NCBI GenBank assembly: GCA_007121115.1
Contig: SKMI01000163.1
Location: 1 to 15,349, forward strand
DNA: 15,349 nucleotides
Reading direction: 5' to 3'
Origin: Paracoccaceae bacterium
GTDB lineage: Bacteria; Pseudomonadota; Alphaproteobacteria; Rhodobacterales; Rhodobacteraceae
Made by a program: the position numbers and the translations under genes. Of this stretch, positions 7,706 to 13,629 are shown piece after piece. Every line of letters starts with the position of its first letter. Within the stretch, counting starts at the first letter, position 1. The notes under the pieces were generated by a model that saw only the letters and a list, made by a program, of their open reading frames with translations, did no database searches and was not told the DNA's origin.

Positions 7706-7742
7706 TCGTTTGCGCCGGGCGCGGGATGCGGCGCATTCGCGC

Positions 7743-7770
7743 TTGCCTCGTCGCCGGGCGCACATATGAT
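7743..7770 (+). promoter_or_regulatory. Candidate promoter of the DUF2244 gene
   Basis: TTGCCT (7743-7748) and TATGAT (7765-7770) are 16 bases apart. The -10 matches TATAAT at five of six positions. The predicted start near 7777 is about 30 bases before the ATG at 7809. Confidence 0.5.
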
Positions 7771-7808
7771 TCGGGCAACGCACAGCATGCAGGAACCGCC
7801 CGCCGCCC

Positions 7809-8297
7809 ATGCCGTATCAAATGGTCCAGGAAAGCCCGACACAGGCCCGCATCGATCTGACGCCCAACCGATCGCTGGGGCCACACGGGTTCGTCTGGTT
7901 CATCGGATTGACGGCCGGTTTCCTTTTGCTGCCGCTGATCGCGGTACTGGGGACGGTGGTGCTCTGGGGACTCTTGCCCTTCATGGGCGCGGCGCTCTGG
8001 GGGGTGTGGTATGCGCTGACGCGCCACAGCGCCGATCAGGCCCGCCTGCGCGAGGAACTGACGCTCAGCCGCGAACGGATGCACCTGACCCGCCACCAGC
8101 CGCGCGGCCACCCCCTGACCTGGGAAGCGCACCCCTACTGGGTGCGCCTGACCCTGCTGGACAAGGGCGGGCCGGTGGAGAATTACCTCACGCTTTCCGG
8201 CAGCGGGCGCGAGGTGGAACTGGGCGCCTTCCTCAGCCCCGAGGAGCGTGCCCACCTGCACGACGATCTGAGCCGCGCGCTGGCCCGGCTGCGCTGA
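7809..8297 (+). CDS. DUF2244 domain integral membrane protein
   Basis: The protein has 162 residues. Near the N-terminus it has LTPNRSLGPHG, then two closely spaced hydrophobic segments (about 28-47 and 50-69), then a soluble C-terminal half with HPYWVRLTLLD and LSGSGREVELGAFLSPEER. These are the hallmarks of DUF2244, a family of unknown function. From memory it often sits beside cytochrome oxidase genes in alphaproteobacteria, as it does here 150 bases after ctaD, though with its own promoter and beyond the ctaD terminator. The ribosome site is weak (AGGAA at 7791-7795, 13 bases from the ATG). An in-frame Met at 7821 is an alternative start. A role in oxidase assembly is only a guess from location. 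Confidence 0.85.
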   Translation: MPYQMVQESPTQARIDLTPNRSLGPHGFVWFIGLTAGFLLLPLIAVLGTVVLWGLLPFMGAALWGVWYALTRHSADQARLREELTLSRERMHLTRHQPRGHPLTWEAHPYWVRLTLLDKGGPVENYLTLSGSGREVELGAFLSPEERAHLHDDLSRALARLR

Positions 8298-8389
8298 CCC
8301 ACCGCGCTGGCCCCGCCTGCACTGGCCGGAAGCCCCCGGACGCTTGCAAATGCGCTTTTCGCGCCCGGCGTTCTGTCCTACACAAAGCC

Positions 8390-9058
8390 ATGCGCTGGAC
8401 GGTCCCCAATATCCTGACGATTCTGCGCCTGCTGGCCGCGCCGGGCGTGGCGGTGATGTTTCTCTATTTCCACCGCCCCTGGGCCGACTGGTTCGCGCTG
8501 ATCCTTTTTGCCATCGCCGCCATCACCGACTTCTTCGACGGCTATCTGGCGCGCTCCTGGAAGCAGGAAAGCCGCATCGGCGCCATGCTGGACCCGATCG
8601 CCGACAAGGCCATGGTGGTGATCGCGCTCCTGGTGATCACCGGCTATTCCGGCATGGACCCCTGGCTGATCCTGCCCGCCACCATCATCCTGTTCCGCGA
8701 GGTCTTCGTCTCGGGGCTGCGCGAGTATCTGGGCGACCGCTCGGGCTTGCTGAAGGTCACCTCCCTTGCCAAGTGGAAGACCACGGCCCAGATGATCGCC
8801 ATTGCGGTGCTGTTCCTGGCCATGGGGCTGGAGTACATCCGCGCGAACGCCGAAGCACGCGAACACGCCGCGCTGCTGGAAACGCTGGCGGATCTGGGTT
8901 CCGAGGACCTGAACGTGGTGATGGTGGCCGAATACGGCGGGAACTTCTTCTGGATCACCGGGCTGGCGCTGATCTGGATCGCCGCGATCATGACGCTGGT
9001 CACCGGCTGGGACTATTTCCGCAAGGCGCTGCCGCTTCTGAAGGACGAGGCAACATGA
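8390..9058 (+). CDS. pgsA: CDP-diacylglycerol--glycerol-3-phosphate 3-phosphatidyltransferase
   Basis: This 222-residue membrane enzyme makes phosphatidylglycerophosphate, the first committed step to phosphatidylglycerol and cardiolipin. The CDP-alcohol transferase motif is complete: Asp47, Asp50-Gly51, Ala54-Arg55, Gly64, Asp68 and Asp72. The opening WTVPNILTILRLLAAP and the later ILFREVFVSGLREYL are typical of PgsA rather than PssA. It ends with an AT-G-A overlap into moaD, so the two are co-translated. No good ribosome site precedes the ATG; TCCTACAC 7-14 bases upstream may be a -10 element, giving a leaderless or very short leader, but this is weak. The pgsA-moaD-moaE order is common in Rhodobacterales, usually after uvrC, which is replaced here by the DUF2244 gene. 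Confidence 0.95.
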   Translation: MRWTVPNILTILRLLAAPGVAVMFLYFHRPWADWFALILFAIAAITDFFDGYLARSWKQESRIGAMLDPIADKAMVVIALLVITGYSGMDPWLILPATIILFREVFVSGLREYLGDRSGLLKVTSLAKWKTTAQMIAIAVLFLAMGLEYIRANAEAREHAALLETLADLGSEDLNVVMVAEYGGNFFWITGLALIWIAAIMTLVTGWDYFRKALPLLKDEAT

Positions 9059-9306
9059 AACTCGATGTGCTGTATTTCGCCTGGGTGCGCGAACGCATCG
9101 GCGAGGGGCGCGAGGTCGTGGAAACCGAAGCAGCCACCGTGGCCGATCTGGTCCGCGAACTCAGCGCCCGCGAGGAACGCTATGCGCTGGCGTTTTCGGA
9201 CCTGACGGCGCTGCGCGTGGCGGTGGATCAGGAGCTGACCGGCTTCGACGCGCCGATTGGCAACGCGCGCGAGGTGGCGTTCTTCCCGCCCATGACCGGG
9301 GGCTGA
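9055..9306 (+). CDS. moaD: Molybdopterin synthase small subunit (sulfur carrier)
   Basis: This 83-residue ubiquitin-fold protein opens MKLDVLYFAWVRERIG and ends in the diagnostic FFPPMTGG; the C-terminal Gly82-Gly83 is adenylated and thiocarboxylated, then donates sulfur to precursor Z (cPMP). Length is normal for MoaD. Its ATG overlaps the pgsA stop by four bases (ATGA), and its own stop is four bases before moaE, so all three are one translationally linked unit. The activating MoeB/sulfurtransferase and the other moa genes are not in the window. Confidence 0.96.
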   Translation: MKLDVLYFAWVRERIGEGREVVETEAATVADLVRELSAREERYALAFSDLTALRVAVDQELTGFDAPIGNAREVAFFPPMTGG

Positions 9307-9310
9307 GCCG

Positions 9311-9748
9311 ATGCGGGTGGAGGTGCAGGAAGCCCCCTTCGACTTCGGCGCCGAATGCGCCGGCTTCGCCGCAGGACGGACGGACACCGGCGCGGTGGTC
9401 ACCTTCTGCGGCGTGGTGCGCGACGATGGCGGGCTTCAGGCGATGGAGATCGAGCATTACCCCGGCATGACCCGCGCGGCCATTGCCGCGATGGCCGAGA
9501 CCGCGCGCGAACGCTGGGCGCTGACCGATGTGCTGGTGATCCACCGCTACGGCCGCCTGCGGGCGGGCGAGCGGATCATGATGGTGGCCACCGCCGCCCC
9601 GCACCGCGCCGATGCTTTTGCCGCCGCCGAATACCTGATGGATTACCTGAAATCCCGCGCCCCGTTCTGGAAGAAGGAACATGGCCAGGACGGCGCCCGC
9701 TGGGTCGACGCCCGGACCGAGGACGAGGAGGCGCTGGACCGCTGGTAA
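9311..9748 (+). CDS. moaE: Molybdopterin synthase catalytic subunit
   Basis: The protein has 145 residues and forms the heterotetrameric molybdopterin synthase with MoaD, inserting two sulfurs into cyclic pyranopterin monophosphate. The family features are in order: GAVVTFCGVVRD (27-38), MEIEHYPGM (45-53), VIHRYGRLRAGE (76-87), and the active-site segment YLKSRAPFWKKEH. Lys114 and Lys121 are seven residues apart, as are the catalytic Lys119 and Lys126 of E. coli MoaE. The start is the only Met in the frame that precedes the conserved region. Length is normal. It ends the operon, and a palindrome at 9791-9810 follows. Confidence 0.97.
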   Translation: MRVEVQEAPFDFGAECAGFAAGRTDTGAVVTFCGVVRDDGGLQAMEIEHYPGMTRAAIAAMAETARERWALTDVLVIHRYGRLRAGERIMMVATAAPHRADAFAAAEYLMDYLKSRAPFWKKEHGQDGARWVDARTEDEEALDRW

Positions 9749-9790
9749 GCCTCTGCCCCGGACCCGTTCCCCCACACCGTCGCGGAAGGG

Positions 9791-9810
9791 AAGCGCCCGC
9801 GCGGGCGCTT
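9791..9810. terminator. Candidate bidirectional terminator between moaE and the DUF4123 gene
   Basis: AAGCGCCCGCGCGGGCGCTT is a perfect 20-base palindrome placed between the convergent ends of moaE (9748) and the DUF4123 gene (9837). It can form a hairpin of eight pairs with a four-base loop on either strand. Only short, imperfect T-rich tails follow in both directions, so termination strength is uncertain. Confidence 0.5.
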
Positions 9811-9836
9811 GGCCGACCACTAGCAAACCGCGTAGC

Positions 9837-10304
9837 TCAGGCCACCGCGTCCACCACCAGCCCGCCCTCGCCCAGCGCATAGCGCAGGGTGTAGCCGGTT
9901 TCCGGGTCGGGCGCCCACCAGTAGCTGATCCCGTCGAACCAGCGGCTCAGGTCCTCGCCCGCACACGTCGGCAGATAGGCGCACCAGACCCGCGGATCGT
10001 AGAACCGGAACAGCACCACCCGGCCATCGGGCAGCATCGCCTGCATCGCCGGGCGCAGCTTGCGGCGCAGGGTTTTCAAATCGCAGTCCGCCCAGCAGAC
10101 CAGCCCCCAGTTCGCGTGCCAGCCTTCGTTGCGCAGCGCCGCGTGCAGGGTCGAGCCGTCCTGGATCAACACCAGATGCGGCGCATGGGGCCAGAGGTCG
10201 GGGTCCGGCGGGCCACCGAAAAGGCACATGGCCTCCGCCTCTTTCTCCAGAAGCGGATACAGCCGGTCGTCCTGCGCGCAATCGATCAGCGCGTATAGCG
10301 GCAT
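9837..10304 (-). CDS. DUF4123 protein, probable T6SS cargo-loading adaptor (Tap/TEC-like)
   Basis: The protein has 155 residues. The DUF4123 pattern is clear: LYALIDCAQDDRLYPLL at 3-19, the HLVLIQDG strand at 43-50, LPDGRVVLFRFYDPRV at 91-106 and the aromatic RWFDGISYWWAPD at 121-133. DUF4123 proteins act as cytoplasmic adaptor-chaperones that attach a specific effector to a VgrG or PAAR spike of the type VI secretion system. It follows the PAAR gene by seven bases on the same strand, so the two are co-transcribed. The start at 10304 is favoured because the conserved domain begins right there; the open frame extends upstream only by overlapping the end of the PAAR gene. The nearby 709-residue protein is the obvious client. 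Confidence 0.88.
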   Translation of the reverse strand: MPLYALIDCAQDDRLYPLLEKEAEAMCLFGGPPDPDLWPHAPHLVLIQDGSTLHAALRNEGWHANWGLVCWADCDLKTLRRKLRPAMQAMLPDGRVVLFRFYDPRVWCAYLPTCAGEDLSRWFDGISYWWAPDPETGYTLRYALGEGGLVVDAVA

Positions 10305-10311
10305 GGGTGCG

Positions 10312-10899
10312 TCATTTCCTGCCACTGCCCTTCTTGCCGCCCGTGCCGCGGCTCTTCTTTGCCGCGCCTCCGGACTCGCGCTTGCACGGCTCCACAAAGG
10401 GCGCGCCGGTCTTGGCCGCAGCTTTCAGAGCGCTGCCCTGCGCTTTGGGCGCCATCGCCGGGCTGGACGACAGCTTCTCCGGCGCGGTCAGCTTGTCGCC
10501 CGGCTTGTCGTTGCCGGGATCGAAGGACCCGCCCTGTCCGGATGCGGGCGCCGTGCCACCGCCACCGCCGCCGCCGCCGCCGCCGCCACCGCCGCCGCCA
10601 GAATTGCCGATGATGACATTCGGGCTGCCCATGACGATCTTGCCCCCGTGCGCGGTGCTGTCGCCCAGCCGCGCGGCCGGCAGGAAACAGATCGATACCG
10701 TGGGCGAACCCTGCGCAATCATGTCTGGCGGCCCCACGCAGGTGCACATGTCGGTCACCCGCGCCGCGGGCTGGAAATTGATCAGCACGGTCGGCGCGCA
10801 GGCCGGCAGCACCGGCCCGCCCACATGCGGCACCGGCGGTGTGCCGGGCGTGACCATCGGACAGGTGTGCATGTCACCAAGACGTGCTGCCGGAGGCAT
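10312..10899 (-). CDS. PAAR domain spike-tip protein with polyglycine linker and basic tail
   Basis: The protein has 195 residues. The N-terminal 100 residues are a PAAR domain with three PAAR-like motifs (PAARLGD at 3-9, PAARVTD at 44-50, PAARLGD at 74-80), His and Cys residues that usually bind the tip zinc (HTCP at 11-14, CTC at 52-54, AHGG at 83-86), and SPNVIIGN before the linker. PAAR proteins cap the VgrG trimer and sharpen the T6SS spike. After residue 100 come 15 consecutive glycines (101-115), then a Ser/Pro/Lys-rich tail ending GGKKGSGRK with no recognisable toxin fold. The ribosome site GGGGAGG precedes the ATG at 10899. It is divergent from the three-gene operon at 11129 and is followed by the DUF4123 adaptor gene. 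Confidence 0.9.
   Translation of the reverse strand: MPPAARLGDMHTCPMVTPGTPPVPHVGGPVLPACAPTVLINFQPAARVTDMCTCVGPPDMIAQGSPTVSICFLPAARLGDSTAHGGKIVMGSPNVIIGNSGGGGGGGGGGGGGGGTAPASGQGGSFDPGNDKPGDKLTAPEKLSSSPAMAPKAQGSALKAAAKTGAPFVEPCKRESGGAAKKSRGTGGKKGSGRK
10555..10599 (-). repeat. GGC/GGT trinucleotide tract encoding 15 glycines
   Basis: Fifteen glycine codons run in a row inside the PAAR gene. Twelve are GGC, including one run of seven, and three are GGT. Slippage here would change linker length in whole residues and keep frame. The tract sits exactly at the junction of the PAAR domain and the basic tail. Confidence 0.95.
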
Positions 10900-10916
10900 G
10901 GCCGCCCTCCCCTATT

Positions 10917-10952
10917 GCTCTTGCGTGTGCCCTTGTTTGTGCTCTTGCCGGT
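10917..10952. repeat. Three tandem 12-base repeats in the divergent intergenic region
   Basis: Three adjacent imperfect 12-mers are GCTCTTGCGTGT, GCCCTTGTTTGT and GCTCTTGCCGGT. They lie just upstream of the PAAR gene ribosome site, in the 229-base gap between the divergent transcripts. They may be repeated regulator half-sites or a simple local duplication. Confidence 0.5.
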
Positions 10953-11071
10953 GACCGGGCCGACAGTCTTCGGCAGACTTCAGCCTAGCCGCAGAAGGCT
11001 CGTGCAGCAATTCCTTTGTGCGGCGCGCCCGGGGCATCGGCAATTCCGGTTGGATGTTGCGCAGCGTCTTG

Positions 11072-11100
11072 TTGCCTGAAATGACCGGAGCGCGTAGACT
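11072..11100 (+). promoter_or_regulatory. Candidate promoter of the plus-strand island operon
   Basis: TTGCCT (11072-11077) and TAGACT (11095-11100) are separated by 17 bases. The predicted start near 11107 leaves a leader of about 22 bases before the ATG at 11129. Confidence 0.45.
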
Positions 11101-11128
11101 TTCGGTATATTCGCTCCGGGATCTTTTC

Positions 11129-11503
11129 ATGATCAGGATTTCCGCGACCCAGCTGGATACCCTGCGCGCAGCGCTGGAGCGCGGCTTCCGGCGCCGGGCC
11201 TGGGATCACGTGAAGAAGGAAAGCGCGTCGCTGGGCAACCCGGACGATGCACGGTTGCGCGCGTCCTTCGACCTGTCGGAAGCGTATGTGCGCCAATGGG
11301 GTCTGGCCAGCGAACAGGTGCGGATCGGGCTGCTGAAGCTGGCGATCATGGAGGGCGAGGCGCCCTTCCGCGACCCGCAGTTTGCCGCCATCATGTCCGA
11401 CGGCACGCGCCCTGAACGTCAGCGATTGCGCATGGCGGCGGCCTATCTTCAGCAGATCGCGCAGACCACCACACCTGCGCCCATGCGGAGCACCACGCGA
11501 TGA
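11129..11503 (+). CDS. Small helical protein of the T6SS-type island
   Basis: The protein has 124 residues starting MIRISATQLDTL and is predicted to be almost all alpha-helical, with no signal peptide or membrane segment. The pattern MIRIS-x-x-QLDxL followed by YVRQWGLASEQVRIGLLKLAIMEG and FRDPQF recalls a family of roughly 120-150-residue proteins that I remember from T6SS effector loci beside PAAR and DUF4123 genes; its function is unknown. The start at 11129 is chosen because conserved-looking sequence begins there and the candidate promoter lies just upstream; the frame stays open to 11018. The ribosome site is weak. Its stop overlaps the start of the 709-residue gene (ATGA), so the two are translationally coupled. 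It could be a second chaperone for that protein. Confidence 0.75.
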   Translation: MIRISATQLDTLRAALERGFRRRAWDHVKKESASLGNPDDARLRASFDLSEAYVRQWGLASEQVRIGLLKLAIMEGEAPFRDPQFAAIMSDGTRPERQRLRMAAAYLQQIAQTTTPAPMRSTTR

Positions 11504-13629
11504 ACGATACGCCCGGAAAGCCGCCCCCCAAACCGCTCCCCAAACCGCCCTCCAAACCGGCTGCGGCCCAAAAAACCGTGATTGGCACGAACCCTGACAT
11601 GGGCGGGGCCGGTGCGGGAGCGGCCGGAGCAGGCGGGGCCGGTGGCGCAAGTGGTGCTGGCGGCGCGGGCGGGGCCGGAGACGCAGGCGGCGCCAAGGCT
11701 GGCGCCGGGCAGGGCAAGTCCGGAGGCGAGGGCGCCGGAGCCTCCGGCGCGGCCGGTCCGGGCGCGGGCGAGGGCAGGGCGCCAGCGAACAAGGGGCCAA
11801 TCATAGGCTCCCACCGCCAGAAGACCGTCATTGTCTCGGATCCCGCCAAGCCCCCACCGCAGCCGGACCCGGAACCCGACCCGTCTCCGGTCGATTATGA
11901 TGCCGATGACGAATACGACGACACTGACGATGACGCAGGCGACCCCGATGACGACTCGTATGACGGCGACGACGAGGACGATGGCGAGGAAGACGCCGAT
12001 CTGCCCGAAAGCACCCAGAGCATCATCGATTTCCTGGACGAGCAGCAAAAGAAGCGCGACGAAAAGTGGCAGAAGCTGCTCGACGCATTGCACGAACAGG
12101 GCTTTCTGGCCGAAGCCGACGAGGACGCCTGCGCGACCTGCGGCAGCACGCCGCCGCCAACGCCGCCCTGCTGCGTCACCATGCTCGAGGTCGAGTGCGG
12201 GCATTCCGGTCGCGGCTTCACCCTGATCCCCCCGGACACCAAAACCAATGAAGACAAAGACCAGGTGATCCAGTGCGTCGCCGACAAGGCAAGCGCGTCG
12301 CCGGGCAAGGGCGCGGTCGACAAGATCAAGGTCAAGCTCAAGGGCGGGCCGTGCAACCGCGGCAAGGACGGCTATCCCTATGTCAAGCTGGCCGGCGAGA
12401 ACCTGGGCACCTCGGGCGAAAAGGAACTGGCCGCCCCCAGCGCGCATGCGCTCGCCCCGCTGAAGCTGCGCGAGTTCATGCGCCTGTTCCTTGTGACCGA
12501 CGCAAGCTGGACCAAGAAGAGCTACAAGGGCTCGGTCGTGGCCTGCGAAGGGGTCGAGGATTTCGGCTTCCGGGTGGACGTGTTCCCGAAGCGCAAGTGG
12601 GAAGGCAAGGTCAACCTGAAGCTCGATATTCCGAAGGACGACAAGAAATCCTCGGATCTGCCGTTCGATTACGGCGGCGAGATTTCGTATCAGGACGGGC
12701 ACAACAAGTCCAAGGTCGAGCTGCCCAAGTTCTTCGGCGAGAAGAAGAAGGACGACGACGACGCCAGCGACCCGTCCAGCGGGTTCACCGGCATCGTCGG
12801 CATGGTGATGGTATTCTACAACGCCTTCGACATGCTGGCGTCCGAGGCCAAGGGCCCGTCGATCGTCAGCACCAAGGTCAAATGGCCCAATGTCGAACTT
12901 GGCGGCGGCGCCGAACTGGTGGAGGCCAAGGGCAAGTGGAACACCCATTGGGAAGGCAAGGTCTTCTTCAGGGCCGCGCCGCTCATCGGGATGGAGTTCA
13001 AGGTCGATATCCTGGGCGGCATCATCTACCTGATCCTCTCGGGCGCTGCCAGTCCCGCAGCGGGCGAGGTGTTCCTGCGCATCCGCAAGGTGCTGGAAGG
13101 CGACCACAAGCTGGGCAAGCACCAGCCCGCCAAGGTCAAGATGCGGATCGATCTGATCGCCACCGGCGACATCAAGGGGCATGTCGAATGGAAGTGGAAA
13201 TTCGCCACCGGCGAGACTGACGATGAGAAGAAGAGCAAGGGCGTTTCCACCAGCGGCGAAATCGGCGGCGAGATCAAGCTGCAGGTGAAGGGCGAGCTTT
13301 CGGGCGAGTTGAAACTGCTCATCGTTTCGGTCAGCGGCGGCTACCAGTTGACGGCCGAATCCGCGGTCGGCGCCAAGTTGCAGGGCAGCAGCAAGAAGGG
13401 CGGGGTCGACTGGAAGGGCCAGGTCTATTTCAAGGGCCTGACAATCAAGGGGGTCTTTTCCTACGGCGTGGCGGGCAGCTTCCTCTCGGGCAAGAAGGAG
13501 GGCAAGTCGCTGCGCAAGCACAAGGGCAAGGGCAAGCGCGATATCGAGCATTTCAATATAAAGCTGATTGATGAATACCAGTGGCCGAAGAAGAAGGACA
13601 GCAACCTGGCCGAGCAGGGGGCCGTGTGA
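11500..13629 (+). CDS. Large modular protein, candidate T6SS cargo/effector of unknown activity
   Basis: The protein has 709 residues in distinct segments: Pro/Lys-rich 1-20; a nine-residue motif QKTVIGTNP at 24-32; Gly/Ala-rich linker 33-93; a second copy QKTVIVSDP at 107-115; Pro-rich 117-130; an acidic tract 131-168 (24 of 38 residues Asp or Glu); a charged helix about 171-202; a Cys group (211, 214, 224, 225, 233); then a Lys-rich, beta-strand-rich region to the end. Hydrophobic patches lie at about 429-445 and 503-517. The 585-660 stretch alternates strand-like repeats such as GEIKLQVKGELSGELKL. There is no signal peptide and no recognised toxin motif. VTMLEVECGHSGRGF and the later half recall large uncharacterised proteins of PAAR/T6SS islands. 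It overlaps both neighbours by four and one bases. Cargo status is inferred from context. Confidence 0.8.
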   Translation: MNDTPGKPPPKPLPKPPSKPAAAQKTVIGTNPDMGGAGAGAAGAGGAGGASGAGGAGGAGDAGGAKAGAGQGKSGGEGAGASGAAGPGAGEGRAPANKGPIIGSHRQKTVIVSDPAKPPPQPDPEPDPSPVDYDADDEYDDTDDDAGDPDDDSYDGDDEDDGEEDADLPESTQSIIDFLDEQQKKRDEKWQKLLDALHEQGFLAEADEDACATCGSTPPPTPPCCVTMLEVECGHSGRGFTLIPPDTKTNEDKDQVIQCVADKASASPGKGAVDKIKVKLKGGPCNRGKDGYPYVKLAGENLGTSGEKELAAPSAHALAPLKLREFMRLFLVTDASWTKKSYKGSVVACEGVEDFGFRVDVFPKRKWEGKVNLKLDIPKDDKKSSDLPFDYGGEISYQDGHNKSKVELPKFFGEKKKDDDDASDPSSGFTGIVGMVMVFYNAFDMLASEAKGPSIVSTKVKWPNVELGGGAELVEAKGKWNTHWEGKVFFRAAPLIGMEFKVDILGGIIYLILSGAASPAAGEVFLRIRKVLEGDHKLGKHQPAKVKMRIDLIATGDIKGHVEWKWKFATGETDDEKKSKGVSTSGEIGGEIKLQVKGELSGELKLLIVSVSGGYQLTAESAVGAKLQGSSKKGGVDWKGQVYFKGLTIKGVFSYGVAGSFLSGKKEGKSLRKHKGKGKRDIEHFNIKLIDEYQWPKKKDSNLAEQGAV

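Noticed and set aside
5739..8261. A very long open frame on the minus strand opposite ctaD and the DUF2244 gene
   Set aside because: It is His/Arg/Gln-rich with no domain character and is the mirror of strongly conserved coding sequence; GC-rich third positions create such open antisense frames.
10555..10599. The GGC tract as an on/off phase-variation switch
   Set aside because: Unit length is three bases, so slippage changes only the number of glycines and does not shift frame. Length variation remains possible.
10966..10981. A short AGTCT/AGACT hairpin in the divergent intergenic region as a terminator
   Set aside because: Only five base pairs with no T-run, and no gene ends there on either strand.
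10912..11130. A 72-residue minus-strand frame ending just before the PAAR gene
   Set aside because: It has no ribosome site, its C-terminus is only the translated 12-base repeats, and its start overlaps the start of the divergent helical gene. More likely intergenic.
11449..13551. A 700-residue minus-strand open frame opposite the large island protein
   Set aside because: It is Leu/Ala/Asp-rich antisense translation without ribosome site. The + frame has distinct domains, a good start overlap with its upstream gene and coupling to its downstream gene.
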